A DNA stretch of 64,000 bases from Rhododendron vialii (GCF_030253575.1 NC_080561.1:35611564-35675563); one strand, 5' to 3'; shown: positions 36,440-50,014, numbered from the stretch's first letter. Notes: generated by a model not told the origin, from the sequence alone. Made by a program: numbers and translations.

Positions 36440-36566
36440 AGCGGAATGTTAGTATGTTAGTCCACAAGAGGCTCAGAAGCTATCCATAGTCTTGAGCCCC
36501 AACAATGCCCGCGTGGACTTGAACCTCTGTCATTACTGTGGGAGAGGATGAGAAAGCCAACCGTAG
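36440..36566 (-). mobile_element. tRNA-derived SINE fragment
   Basis: Minus strand: GTTGGCTTTCTCATCC, then the B box GGTTCAAGTCC, then a body ending near a T-rich plus-strand segment at 36405-36412 that could be the remains of the tail. Diverged; limits approximate. Confidence 0.35.
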
Positions 36567-38855
36567 TTTTTGATTGGATCATTCTCATTTGCACCAAATC
36601 TCAAAGGAAATCCTTTTCTCATCACACCCTTTTCACAATTTAATGGGGCTGTAAGAATTCCAGAAAATGGTTTTAGGTAAACAAAATTTACCCCCTAAAT
36701 TAGGATTGAATAATGATCAAGGTTTGAAACTTAATGGTTTGGGTCTTTCTAAGGGTTTAGTCCAATTTTTTTTGGACTTTTTGACTTTGTCTTTCTGGTT
36801 GTATTTTCCCTAAATTTTTACATCCTAATTTTTGTCATAGTCTTTTAGATATTTTTTATTGTTTTATAGGGACTTTTTAAACGTTGGTCTACACCTTGAT
36901 ACTTTTTCGATTTATCTTATTGAGACAAAATATATAATGTAAAATTTTGATCAAAATATAGTAAAAATAAAAAATAATTGTAAAAAAAAGTCCAGAAAAA
37001 ATTTAGCCAAAATTATTAAGAGTGTGTTCCCCAAACTAAAATAAGTATTTATTTTTTTAAATTCAAGTTATGTATTATAAGAGAATGATCTGTCTGATAA
37101 AACGAAAAATAATTACTTAAAAAGTGGTAAGAACTTTAACGGAACGAGGTCTAATTAGTGAGATTAAAAAAAATAGAAACACACACGTGAAACTATGAAT
37201 AGTGCTAATGCCATGTTTTTTAGTAAAACAGAAATTGAATGTTAACCTCCGCTAGCTAGGTGAAAGATAATATGTCTATAATTCTAAATAATTTTAAAAA
37301 TCAATATCAATAAGTCTATACGCTTTTACAAATATTAGTACATTTTTTTTAAATTTTAATGTACGTTTTACCTATTATTTTACACCCTGAAATGATGATC
37401 CAAAATCGAAAGTTAAAAAGGGTGGGAAAAGTTGGTTGCCTTTATAGGGCTTGATCAGGTATAAAATCATTACGACATAATTAAAGTTGGACCTCCTCTT
37501 TGTTTGTCTTTGTATTCAGCATGCAGTGGGGTTGTGGGGCCCGCAAGAGAGAGAGAGAGAGAGTGTGTGTTACGTTTCCCAAGGGGAAAGAGAGAGAGAG
37601 AGTGAAAATGCTTTTTTGTGATGAGGATCAGTCCGTCCGTGATGCCTGTCTCAAAGTGTGAGGGGCGGGACCTACCCTTGTTTACGGGACTGTCCTTCTG
37701 CACCAACCATCCTTTCCATCCCCCAAAAAAAGCAGTGTGACATCCTGTGTGCATGTGAGGCCGATTTATATATATAACAAGAGTTTGCGTACTAGTCTTG
37801 GCTCAGATATGGGTCCGTGGCTGCTGTAGTGCAGTATACAATTATTAATCTCATTAAATTTTTTTTTTAAAAAGTTAATTTTTAATTTGAACAATTAAAA
37901 ATATTTTTGAATGGCTATGATACTACACTACATGTGTACTACACAGATAGTGCACAACAGCGTTTCTGGAACCGAGATACAGGGGTTTCCTCCCTAAGAA
38001 TCTGAAGTTTGATTCTTCTTATTGGCATAAACATGTAAAATAATTGTGGGAGTTGTAGATATTAGGACTCATTTTCGCTTTATTAATGGATTATAGACTA
38101 ATTATAATAGTCAAATTGTCTTGGTTAGATGGTATTTTGGCTGATGTAAAGAGAATAATCTGCCTAGAAATTCGTGAATATATGGGTTATAGTCCATTTA
38201 GCAAAAACGCCCTCTTATTCAAGGACCGAGGGAACTTGTTAGGCAGGGCGCCTGTAGGGCAGGTCCGGGCAGTCTATCTCGGCAATGGACGGGTCGAATT
38301 TTAATCCGATCAATAAACGGTCCAAATCAATAAAAGCTCGGCACGGACGATTGAATCGGCTGCTCTACAGCTCTTATAGGGCGGAGCACCCTACATGATT
38401 TCCCATTCCCGTATCTGGAGATGCGTGCAAGATGGCCCTGCATAATCAAAAATGTGAGAGATATAGGTATCATACTCCTCTCTATGCATACATATATACA
38501 TGTAGAAACATTTTTTTTTCTTTTTTTTTTTTAACGGTAAAATAAACAAATAAGTATGTAGAAACAAATACAAATTAGGTACATAAGCATGTAAAATCCT
38601 AATAAGTTCCTAATTAACCACAGCACTTATGACGGTTAATGACGTGTAAAAGTTGTATTATAATAGCTAAAAGTTTGTATTGTGCATTAAATTGTACTCC
38701 ACTGCTTTAAGCGGTAATTAGCAATTTTCTATAACTAATATTATCGATCTATGCATGCAACGTATTATCAAACAACGTACAAAACTCAAGACTAACCACG
38801 TAAATTATGATTGTTGGAAGTTTTATTTATTTAATATTTTCCGTAGTTAGAGGTA

Positions 38856-39364
38856 CTGCCTCCGTCCCAATTTATTTGTCATTTTTGGGAGTTTGAACCA
38901 CTTTTCAATTAATTATATCTTGTAATTTATACTCTCTCCGTCCCTTTTTAAGTGTCATGCTTCGTAATTCTAACTTATTAAAAAGACATCATCATTATAC
39001 ATTTCACATCAACTTTTTTCTCTACTTTCCCTACTTACCCATCATCATTACACTTTTACTCACTTACTTTTTAAAATAGAATCTACTTTTAGGGACAAAA
39101 TAGACAATTCACCAACTTTTACTCACTAACTTTACAAAATGGACAGTTATTAAGGGACAGCCCAAAATGAAATACCGGACCATAAATAAGGGACGAAGGG
39201 AGTAATGTTTTAGGTGATTTCGAAAACATTGAATTATAGAACAAATCGAGATCTATCAAATAAAATCTATATTAGATATAAAATTCATTACCACTTTAAA
39301 GATATAACTAGTTTTTTAATTCAGTTAGAATAGAACTGAGACAAGTAAATTGGGACTGAAGGAG
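38856..39364. mobile_element. Stowaway MITE, host of a nested copy
   Basis: The left end CTGCCTCCGTCCCAA and right end TTGGGACTGAAGGAG are inverted and flanked by TA on both sides (38854-38855 and 39365-39366). A second Stowaway occupies 38932-39202. Without it the element is about 236 bp, the normal size. Confidence 0.7.
38932..39202. mobile_element. Stowaway MITE nested in another
   Basis: CTCTCTCCGTCCC at the left and GGGACGAAGGGAG at the right, flanked by TA duplications (38930-38931 and 39203-39204). The same family is found in reverse orientation at 49745-50014. Confidence 0.8.
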
Positions 39365-40694
39365 TACTTTATCCGCCTCAATTTATTTGTCCACCAGTAA
39401 ATGACAGTTAAATAACTCTAAAACGAAATATTCTAAGAGCACAAGGGATTGAAACATCTGGGATTAGTTAGTTTGTCACCCTCAAAGGAAGGGTAAGCTA
39501 GGGGCTAATCTTTGTCACAAGCAAAGATTGAATATTTTTTTTTCTTGAATGGTGATTTTGTTAATTTATTTATTCTTTAATGGCTATCAGTCGGGCTTTG
39601 TGAGATTGAGAGCTTATATCCAGTTTGATATAATTCAACACTAAGTTGCGTTCTCTTGGACTTAACTTAAAAATTTGAATATTTATCCTTATATGAATTT
39701 TTTTCGCATTTGTTAGTTTTGTACTAAACTTTGTGGCTTATTGATTCATCTCGACGAGAGGAATCGAAAAAGTAATTTTTTTGCACTTTTACTTAAATAT
39801 TTTGAAAACGGTCTTGCTATTGTTAGCCCACTGGGCTGACAATAAACACACTAGAAGACAAGAAAAACACGTATTTCTGTGTACCTTTTATACCTTTTAA
39901 TACACATTTACACACTCACTATTGTCAGCCCATTGAGCTGATTTTAGAATTTTCCTTTTGAAAAATAACAACTTTTTAGCTTGATGAGACCAGCCCACAC
40001 ACCTTTTGCTTCGACATTAATTGCGGCTCCCGCCAGTAGAGGATGCGATTGGTAATCTAAAAATGAGTCGATGTGCGTAAACTAACTCGACACCATGACT
40101 TATCGAGAACAAAATGTATGCTAAGCTATGAATCCATATTCTAAGAGAACGTAGCATGACTTTGAAACCACATATGTATATGTATTAATTCATGTAATTA
40201 TGAGGCTATAAGCTAGACTCAATTATTAATTTTTGCATCCTTTAAATCACTATTGACTCAAATCATTCAACTAGATAGCAGTACAGTACTTTACTTTCAC
40301 GTGACTTGAGTCCCTAACCCGAGAAACCCACGTGCACAATCACAAATTCATGTGACTTGAGTCACATATTTTTACTGGTTCCCATCCGGCCATCTCAATT
40401 TATTTGTTCACTTTTTGACCTTTTTTATATGTCACAATTTATTTGTTCATTTGACTTTAAAATAATTGAGGGGCAAATGTAGAAAAGTAAAATACTTTTA
40501 GGTACAATAATTATTAAGTTCTCTAAATAAGTTAAATTTTCAATATTGAACAAACAAATTGAAACGAAGAAAGAAGTATCATCTTGCTGATATGCGGGAA
40601 AATAACCCTACGAAAGCCTTGGTTAAATCAAAATTTAAATCCGAATGCTGAAACATTTTGATCAACGTTAACCCTCTACAACATCACAACGAAC

Positions 40695-40870
40695 TATCTC
40701 AAGGAGTTGGCTTGATGGTCAATAACTAAGATTTAGGAGTTTGTTCCTTCTTAGGTCGCATGTTTGAAACCTCTCAAGTGTTGTCCATTTCTTTGGGACT
40801 AATTCACATGGACCCTTGCAAGCTCCAGCTTTAATTGGAATCTCCACAAGTGGGCCTGTAAGCTGGCCCA
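40695..40870 (+). mobile_element. tRNA-derived SINE
   Basis: AGTTGGCTTGATGGTCAA is A-box-like and GTTTGAAACCT is B-box-like, about 45 bases apart, followed by a body with TTTGGGACTAATTC and the TGGGCCTGTAAGCTGG segment. The layout resembles SINEs common in asterid genomes. No target duplication identified. Confidence 0.5.
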
Positions 40871-42088
40871 CCAAAGATGCGCGCTAAACTGGTCCGGAAC
40901 TTGAAGTATCACTCACCAGAGATGATCACCATAGGAGTAGTACTACTGCTCTTTCATTAAACTAAAATCGTGATCAAACTCATGGGGTAAAGTCATAGAC
41001 CCGTAATCAATTCATCTCGGCAAGGACGGTTCGGATCGAATTTGAGCGCATACAAATCTGAACCGTCTATCGCTCGGCTAAAATCCGAGCCGTCGATTGG
41101 CGAGACGAGCGGCCCGTCTGCACCTCTCTACAGGAATATGCTTAACTGGCAGCATCTCCCATTCCACCGCGTTTACCATGATTACCGCGAACATTGTGGA
41201 AAAGTCTGATAACCTAGCTCATTCCAGGAGTGTGTGAACGTTGAATCGACGACTCGTCCTGATTATGGAAAAGTTTTGTCATCTCCTCTTGAATCAGTGA
41301 TGGCCGTGATGTTAAGTGGTCTTAAAACTTGATTTTTCTTCGTTAACAGCCAAATTAATATCACTATCGGATTTGATTTTTTAACGACCAAGTGATTTTG
41401 ACACCACCCTAATCCTCCAGCCCGCCTGTGGCTCTAATTCAGATCAGTGTGAATATATAGCAGTCGTGCAGAACACGCAAAGCACAGAAATGGCACATTT
41501 TATTAGGTGTCCGGCACATTTGAAAACACTAATTGATTAAAGAAATTGATTTTCGCACCCCACTTTTAGTAATTAGTACTCTATTTTTTGCCTTTTTTCT
41601 ATTCGAAATTACAACGGTACCCTTTAAAGTGGATGTACACTAACAAAATAAAGGATAATTTGATAATTTCTCGTAGAATAAAGACAAAAAAATGGAGTGC
41701 TAAAGTCACCCATTAATTAAGTACCAACTCATGCTGCACCTTCCTTGATGCAGATTTGTTTCTCCCCAACTTCCTTGAAGCCACATCCGTGAGCATCCAT
41801 CGATAGTTCCTAAACTGTAGCTAGCTGTTTCTTCTGGCTTTTTCTTCATTTCTATTTTCTAGTTTTTTTTTAAAAAAACTTTCTTATCTTAATTTTTTTG
41901 CAGCTTGATCTTTGGGTCCTCTTATTGTATCTAGTATAACTAGTGTTTGGTTTTTACCGATATATGTTGCATTTGTTCGTACTTCAAAAATTTATGTAGG
42001 TCACACCACACGACATTCATATGTTGTGATAGGTGCTGAAAAACATCCATTTAATCTGTCTAATCTCTGCTTTGTCGGTCCGTTTATA

Positions 42089-42670
42089 TTTTTTTTTTTA
42101 TAAGCAACAAAATTTTATTAAGAACTCGATAAAGAGTACATCGAGGAAGGACCAAAGCAGCCCTCAGAGGTTGAGGAACTGTAAAGGCTAAAAGAGAAGA
42201 AAAGACAGAAACTAAAAATACATTCAATGAAGATTGAATGGGCTCTAAACCAAGGTAGTCCCAACTTGATATATATCAAGGGATATCCAGTAGTCAGTAC
42301 AGCAACCAAAACGAGATAGCCCCAAACATGAACCACTTCTCAATTCTACCCCAAGTGCTATCTATCTCAATGATACCTCAGCCAGCATCATCATGACATA
42401 TTCTTCAATATCATATTCAGCTTCTGAAGGATATATACACAAACTCTAGAACCAATCACAGCAAGAGTAAAATTAAACCACCTTCAACTCTTGAGATAAA
42501 AGACCCCACTGTTAATAACAACTCGATGAGATAGGTCGTGGTAAGCCCCATAACACCAAATTAAATTTCTCTAAGAATTCCACAGAAACTAGAAATCTAT
42601 CAAGCCTGCTATGAATAGCATTATCCTGAAAATTAGACCATGTAAATTGCCTTCCCATCATCGGTAAGTC
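42089..42670 (-). mobile_element. L1 (LINE) remnant: endonuclease piece fused to 3' end with poly(A)
   Basis: Minus-strand codons at 42670-42512 encode 52 residues in the order DLPMMGRQFTWSN then SRLDRFLVS then LPRP, the end of the plant L1 endonuclease domain; the SDH that should follow LPRPxS is gone and a TAA appears. The lower part (to 42089) is an L1-like 3' tail: GAGTTCTTAATAAAATTTTG and then a poly(A) tail (T11 on the plus strand). The reverse transcriptase between the two is missing, so this is an internally deleted copy. Confidence 0.75.
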
Positions 42671-43599
42671 CCTTCTTGATATATTTTAGCGTTTTGAGAT
42701 GTTTGTAGGTCTTAAAGACCGATAGTGTAAAAACGTGTAAATTGAAAGGTTTTTACGAAGAGTTGCCGCAAAGATTAATTGGCTAGCATTTATTCGGTTG
42801 AGAAAGTTGATCAAATACATCAGTGGCCAGCTTATTAATTCAATTGGTGTGTCGAAATTATTACGGGGAAGTCATGTAGAGAAGCACCCGATAAAATTAC
42901 CATGCGGTTAAAGGCTATATTTGGTATGATTAGGCATTACGGCAAATTTAGTCCAAGGATGCATAGAATAAGTTTTGGGTTTGGCAGTGGGCCCGAATGA
43001 ATATACTATCACACGGCATCAACTTTATAAGGGGAGCAAGGGTTTTTGCTCGGGGTACAACGGATTCCACGACGGAAGGTAAGAGCGGCTGCTACGACGA
43101 GAGCCCATGGCCTGCTAACTCCCTTTTCTAGGGGAGAATGAAACTCCATATCAAGTAATTATGTTTTAAGCGTAGGTTTTCGGTTTATTGTTTGGATCGA
43201 TTGTATAACTAAGAACCCGTTCTGTTTTGATTGAATGAAATGATTTTTAATGATTTTAATTTATTGAGTATTTGTATTTGCGATTTCAAATACCGAGTTA
43301 TACAATGGTTTTCATGGATTGCAGTTGGAGTTCTGAGATAGATTATGCTCGTAAAACGGGTCATGTTGTTAGGCGGCTAGACCGTGCTATTGAGACGGCC
43401 CGTGCTATAGGTTAGTCTATGCCTTTTAACAACCCAATATATTTTCTCGATGATTATCAAAAGGGTTTGCAAGCGCTGACGATAACCCCTTTTGTTTCGA
43501 ACAATTAACCTAGCTTATGCGTGTCATAGTTATGTGATCGGAGTGGGTTCTAAACCTAGATACTTTCCTCCGGTTTTCCAAACCTTTCAATTAAATTGT

Positions 43600-43815
43600 C
43601 TTTAGTTTAAATTAGCTCTTCAAACAATCCAATCCAATCAATCTTTTCTTCTCCGAATTTATCTAGAAGTTGATCGAAATTATAGTAACTTAGCCAATCT
43701 ATCTCGTGGATCGACACTCGATCTTGATCATTATTCTACGAAGTAGTAGTTAACTCCAAATTTTTATAAATCTATTTTTGACATGGAACGACGTGATCAA
43801 ATTTTGGAAGCAAAC
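43600..43815 (+). mobile_element. possible LTR-retrotransposon remnant (5' internal region)
   Basis: TCTCGTGGATCGACACTCG, then TATTCTACGAAGTAGTAG and AACGACGTGATCAAATTTTGG, recalls the junction of LTR and internal region in some plant Ty3/gypsy elements. The flanks at 42700-43600 hold no recognisable gag or pol. A weak call based on wording only. Confidence 0.3.
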
Positions 43816-44098
43816 ATTTGTCGCTATAGCACAACAAAAATCCTATGCCAAAGTTCTCATGTAACGGACCACGCATAGCACAGTGCCCGTAAATATTGGA
43901 ATTTTAACCTCTCGATACTGCTACACTACGGTGTACGACACCATGGGTACAAAATTCACGACGTCCGTCACACCTGCCTGATGCATGAATTGAACAAATT
44001 CCAAATGCGAGGAGATATGGATAATTAGATACAAATGTACTTGTATATATAGCATTGAAAAGTGAATTGTTGCGGGTTCATGAAAACAAGGAAAATAC

Positions 44099-44378
44099 TA
44101 CAATACACACCTTTTATTTGAGTTTATATCATATGCACCTCCAAAATGTTTTGAATTATAGAGAAAATGTTACAAATCATATTGCTAAAAAGTTACGAAT
44201 CGTATAAAGGTTACGAGATACATTAAAATGATATGAATCATAATGAAATTGTTACGAATCGTACTGTTGAAAAGTTATGAATTCTAGAACAAAAGTTACA
44301 AAATACGCTAAAATGTTATGAATGAACCATAAAATAGGTGCATATGGTACACCCTTTTAAGGGGTGTGTATTATAAAC
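44099..44378. mobile_element. MITE with ACAATACACACC ends and internal GTTACGAATCGTA repeats
   Basis: The left end CAATACACACCTTTTA is inverted at the right as TTTTAAGGGGTGTGTATTATA. The interior carries at least four variants of GTTACGAATCGTA. The superfamily is unknown. Confidence 0.5.
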
Positions 44379-44889
44379 TTTCCCTGAAAACAAAGGTCAT
44401 GCATGCATTTCTAGGTAATTAATTAGTGGGTAGAACTATATAGCCATTTTAACCCAAAAGGGGCTATAAACCGTCCATTCAGAGTTTTGCGGTGGCTTCA
44501 ATCAAGACACGCACAATTGCGCAGTAGGATTGATTCCGGAGGATTAGTCGAAGTGTGCGTAAACTGTCCTGGACACCTAAGCCAATTTTTTTTGTGTGGC
44601 CTAATATGACAGTAACTGTCCAGAGCCAGACCTACTAATCAACTGGTACTCAGAGACTTTGGGGGTGCAAGACCAAGAAGTGTGTAAACAAGGGGTTGAA
44701 GTGAGCTTCCTTATCCCTTTGGGTGGTCCTTCCCAGCTTGGAAAAACTTACTATATAAATATATAAAATATACCCACAAAAAATTCGAATAATTCAACTG
44801 CCTTTGGCTGCATGCATTCGGATCTTTCCTACCAAATGACTTATGCTTTCTTGCACCCCATCCCCACACAGTTGACAGTTCCCAAAACG

Positions 44890-44892
<3 letters not shown>

Positions 44893-44928
<36 letters not shown>
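44893..44928. repeat. TC microsatellite
   Basis: About 18 uninterrupted TC units, not close to any gene recognised here. Confidence 0.9.
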
Positions 44929-44932
<4 letters not shown>

Positions 44933-45643
44933 GACATGCTTAATTACCATAAACAATGTTATACAAACAGAAGTTCTTTACAAAATGGTTTGTTCCTTTG
45001 TGGTATTTTGTTTAAAGGAAAACATTTAAAAGAACTTGGTGGAGGGCCAAGGAATGAAATAGTTGTAAAGGAGTGTAACAGTAACAACAGAAGTATTACA
45101 TATACTCGGAATCGGATGTAGTGGTCGTAAATCTTTTAAAATTATTATTATTTTGCATCGGAGCACTTAAAGTGGTTGCAGTAATCAAGTATCCATTGTA
45201 GTGGCTCTAAAGTGGATAAAAGGAATACATATTAGTATTTAGTAGATATGCGGGCAAATTTTTCGTACCATTCATATGGCGGATTGTAATCCTATATATC
45301 GCTATGAAATCCTTGCCTTTGCTAATGATTCTTGAATTTCTACCATAGATTTCTCTAACTAATATAAATAGCATCAATGAGAGTTGAGACCCAATGTAAT
45401 CATATGCTCAGAGAACTCCCCAAGGAAAAGAAAGCATCCAACAGAAAGTTGAATGACAAATAAACAAAAAAAGAACAAACTAATAGCCACCAAAAGACTA
45501 AAACAAATTACACAATTAAGCTTCCTATCTATATAATCCCCTCAAGGTGACTCCTAAAAATATTTGTTTCACATGCAAACATATGGAGATACATTGACTT
45601 GTTCGTTTGGGGTCTCAAAATCTCTGTGCACGGTCCCCAATAA

Positions 45644-45646
<3 letters not shown>

Positions 45647-45688
<42 letters not shown>
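45647..45688. repeat. TC microsatellite
   Basis: About 21 uninterrupted TC units; a shorter tract follows at about 45823-45838. Confidence 0.9.
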
Positions 45689-45690
<2 letters not shown>

Positions 45691-48219
45691 CATTAGTCTT
45701 AAAAACCTCCCTCCAAACCCAAACAGAACAAGGTGATCATTATGCTTATTACTTTTTCTATATATAAAAACCCTAATTCCATGGTAAGGGAATATAGAAT
45801 GAGTAGTAATAAATAAATAAATCTCTCTCTCTCTCTCTACACAGACATCTATAAGTATGTATATGTGTGTGTGTCCGACCACATAAAGACATCACATCCA
45901 TCCATCCGTTGCATAGATTCCTCTAATCTCTCCCCAATGCACGTAGAGAAACCTCCCATAGTCTTTCTTTATTCACTTCCTTTTCACCCTATAACCTTGG
46001 TCTTGTGAGTTGAAATAAATAAATTAAGGAAGATTACTTTACAAGTTGATTAGTTTACAGTAATTAAGAAAACAAAGCACTCCATGAAACCCGTTGTACT
46101 GTTACATTTTCAAGGTACCTATATAGTATTAATTAGTAACCCTACTTCAAAGACCAAGTAATTACTTAACTAATCCACATGGGTGAGAGAACTCTTTTTT
46201 TTTTTTAATCTGAAACAGTCCGATACGAGTGAATCACTCGTTATTTTGTGAGGTCCACAGATTTGAAACATGTTTACAACGTCTAAATATGTGGACACAA
46301 ATGTGTGCACACAGACTCTCTCGAATTATTGAACTTTTCATTTTAAAGTGGATTAGCCACCTAGAGTTTGAGTTGTGGGGTCAAACATTTCTGTAGTGTA
46401 GATTGAGGTGAGAGTAACATATTAGACAAAGTGGATGAAGGCACAAAATAATTGGGAGGAAACTTTTTATCTACTTTAAACAGTAGAATAAAAAAAAACA
46501 ATAGATTCATGGAAATTATAAGTCCTTTGTTTATATTACACACAATTGACTGATAAAAGAGGGCACAATTTGCAAAAACTTCACTTTTTGGGAGTATCCC
46601 CACATGGGTTTGTCTTGGAGATTAGACCAGAGCTACTCCCATGCAAATCCTATCTTTTCTTAGATCAAGATTTTCCTTGTGTTTTCTCAATAAGAATTTT
46701 ATTTTGGGGGTGGAAACAAGGTTAAAACATTACCAAGTCGCAATTTGAGGTTAATCGGTAATCTGGACCGTCTATGATCCTTTTATGGACACTTTCATGG
46801 ATAACTCTTAACATTTTTCGTTCTTACGCGGATAGAGATGTTAAGTATAATTTTGCAAGGATAAGAATATAAGATAAAGGTGTTGTGGTTAGATGATTAT
46901 CTCGGCCGGAACAAGAAAGCTGGTAAAATGCACTTCAAAAATTCTTTGCATTGCCACAATATTTCTTTCATATGGCTTTTGATTCGCTTCGAGGTTTAAA
47001 TTTTCGTAGACGAGGGTTAAAAACATGCGATAACTAAAACACGTGCTTACGTCTTTATCGCCATTATACCCCAACTCGTGACTTGTGTATTGAGCGAGTT
47101 GTTCTCTCTCTGATTAAACACATTATCTTGCGAGAAATCATTTACTTTTTCTAAACACAAGTACGTTGATTCTGTTAAAAAAGCTATCTAGAGTTCTGTG
47201 ATCGCTATAAACATCGATTTATAATATGCCAAGAGACATTTGGTCCAACGGAATAAGCAGTGCACCCAGGTGGCAAGGGAAAAGAGCTCAAGGCTATAAC
47301 TTGGCTTTGAGCTGTCGGCATGACATAATTAATACTGCTACTTCTACTTCAAGAAAAACAGGTTAATTCTTGTGAGGTGTGTGCATTAATTCCACAACAA
47401 GGACAAAAGAATAATTTGTGATCTGCAAATTGTTTAATTTACAGAATGGTTTATTAATTATATATAGTTATTGATTCTTTGATCATCTCGTAGATTGGGT
47501 CTCTAATTGAACATTATTTGCCCTGGCCCACTCACACTTGTATATATATAGTGTATATGTTTGTATAGGTATTTGTAATTAAACACGGTTTTAGAGTTCG
47601 GTGTTTCCAATAACACACAAAAGTCCACGAAATAGTTGGAATCCTATGTAGTTTTGAAATATTGGCAAAATATCAATCCTAATTCCTACGTGAGTAGTTA
47701 GAAACCACAACTTTTTTCGATTATAAAGTGCATGAGTGAATGTATAATAGTGCAAGTAATTGTTTTTTGATTTTTTAAAATTAAGTGTTCGGGTCATCTT
47801 ACGTGCACTTGAGTAATATTCGTGAGAATCCAATTCCTACTGCACTAGCAGGCACTAGCAGGGGCGCCATTTAAAGATAGAGCAAAATTCTGTATAAACT
47901 GACACCAAATACAGTGTAGAATTGATTATCGTTACTTTGCCGCATATTTCCGGTCCAATGCGGAGAATTCAAATTTTCATGGGAGACATACATTTAGTGG
48001 ATGCATATGATGTATCCTTCTTCCAAAATTTGAATAGTTTTTCAACTTTGCCTCATATTAATTACTACTACTTCACAAACAAATTGGAATTATCTATGAA
48101 GGTTAGTTTATGAAAATCTACCCCTTTTTTTTTTCCCCTCAGAGAGTACTAACGTTTTGAGTGAACCAACAATACGGGATAGACGAAAGATATATATATA
48201 TATATAGTTAGTTAGTTAG

Positions 48220-48565
48220 GTTCCGGTGAGGGATCCCTCATTTTATTAAAATGCGGGACTCCCCTTCCCGATTGAATTTCGATGATCCGAGCCGCTCAAA
48301 GTGATCAGAACGTGATTTTAATGGTCCCCGTGAGAAATCAGCAAAAAAAATGACCGGGAAGGGCTTCATCCGAGCAGTTTTCATTGAACGGTTCAAAAAA
48401 AACTGCTCGGATGACACCCTTCCCGGTCATTTTTTTTGCTGATTTCTCGTGGAGACCCTTAAAATTACGTTCTGCACACATTGAACGGTTCGGATTTACA
48501 AAATTTGATCGGGAAATAAAAGTCCCTCATTTTAATAAAATGAGAGATCCCTCACTTGAAAATTC
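48220..48565. mobile_element. palindromic foldback MITE inserted between TA repeats
   Basis: Arms of about 165 bases. The left arm has GTGAGGGATCCCTCATTTTA and AAATGACCGGGAAGGG; the right has CCCTTCCCGGTCATTTTTTT and TGAGAGATCCCTCAC. A short loop lies around 48390. Both sides are flanked by TA tracts (48192-48206 and 48568-48580), suggesting insertion into a TA microsatellite. Confidence 0.7.
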
Positions 48566-48859
48566 CTATATATATATATATTCAGGGAACTAGACTCTTT
48601 TTTTTTTTTTATTGTTTTTTAATTTCTTTCCCATGCATTTGGGGTCAATTTGTTACTCCCTTCGTCTCGTGCTGCCTGTCATCTACTTCATTTTGGGATG
48701 TCCCAAAATATTTTTCCTTTTTGAAAAATCAAACTAAAAGGTGCGTACTTAAATTTTCACAAACTACCATTCATAAATGATTAAAAGTAGCTTTTAATAA
48801 AGTAGTTCATGAATATTAATCAAAGTATTCTATTGTGAAGTACAGAGGTCTCTCTCTCA

Positions 48860-49079
48860 GTGACTAACGAATTATTTGGTCGCCAATTCATGGACTTTTA
48901 GCAACTAACAAATTATTTAGTCGCCAATTGGTATACTTTTTACCAACTAATTTAGTTTAGTCGCAAAATAGTGTGCATTGACCGACTAAATATTTTTAGT
49001 CACTAAATGACCTACTTTCGGCTACTAAATGTTTTTTGCTCGGTAATTTTAGTCGGCAATGGTATTTTTTAGTGTAGTG
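48860..49079 (-). mobile_element. CACTA transposon terminus
   Basis: The minus strand begins CACTACACTAAAAAATACC, the terminal motif of CACTA (En/Spm) elements, and carries several subterminal repeats of the form GCGACTAAA/TAGTCGC. Only one end is seen, and no transposase. The start of the fragment (about 48860) is approximate. Confidence 0.65.
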
Positions 49080-49454
49080 AATCAGATCACAATCCGCGTC
49101 TAGAAAAAACAACATTCCTCGATTCACCAAAGTGTTTGGTTAAATTTTAAGAGATAGGCCAAAATACCAGTACTGGTTGGAATATAATTTCACATTACCT
49201 TTAATGTTCAATTTTATTTCATTTTTCTTTAATTAGGGATTTTCTCTTTTGGGGTATGGAATAAGCATTATGTAATGTCACTTTCAATAAAATCGTGATA
49301 TACGTACCGAGTGCGACCTATCAGACAACTGGGCATATGCCAATATTGACAAAAGGAAAAAATTGGAAAAAGGAAAAGAAAAAAACAACTGGACATGTGG
49401 GACATTAGATAAGGACCCCTATGTATTCAAAGAAAATCGTAAAAAATCTCACGT

Positions 49455-49520
49455 GTTAGTCTAGTTGGTTAGTGGATTTGCTCCTCGTAATTGATCAGTT
49501 CAATTTTTGGGTTTAGCCCG
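49455..49520 (+). mobile_element. possible tRNA-derived SINE head
   Basis: TTAGTCTAGTTGGTTAGTGG resembles an A box region and AGTTCAATTTT a decayed B box. Too short and diverged for a firm call. Confidence 0.25.
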
Positions 49521-49744
49521 AAAGCAAAAAAGTAATTTTTATTTTTTTGTGAATTCCTTCTTTTCGACGACGATGACTTGTCTTCGACCGGACAGGAGAT
49601 TGATGTACGAGTAAACTGACCCGAACACCCCTCATCGTTGGGAAAAAAAAAAATTTCCAGACCAAATCATTCTAAGGAATTTAATTCCAGGTTACGTCTT
49701 AATTAGGTGATGAATTTAGTTGGGGCGAAATTGACTTTTATTAT

Positions 49745-50014
49745 TCCCTCCATCCCTTATTTAGAGTACAGTATTTCATTTTGGACTGTTCCTTAATAAA
49801 TGTCCATTTTGTAAAGTTAGTGGATAAAAGTTAGTGCATTGTCTATTTTGTCCCTAAAAATATATTCCATTTTGAAAAATTAGTGAGTAAAAGTGTAATG
49901 ATGATGAGTAAATAAGAAAAGTGGAGGAAAAAATTGATGTAAAAGGTATAATGATGATGTATATTTAATAAGTTGGAGTTACGAAACAAGACACTTAAAA
50001 AATGACGGAGGAAG
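49745..50014. mobile_element. Stowaway MITE (reverse orientation of the 38932 copy)
   Basis: TTCCCTCCATCCC at the left and GACGGAGGAAG at the right with flanking TA (49743-49744 and 50015-50016). The interior shares GTAATGATGATG, TTTTGTCCCT and GTCCATTTTGTAAAG blocks with the copy at 38932, inverted. Length 270 bp. Confidence 0.8.

Larger units (their letters stand above)
34900..42088. other. gene-free intergenic region with SINEs and MITEs
   Basis: About 7 kb without any coding region I can support. Recognisable contents are listed separately (SINEs near 35694, 36440 and 40695; Stowaways at 38856-39364). AT-rich remnants otherwise. Confidence 0.6.
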
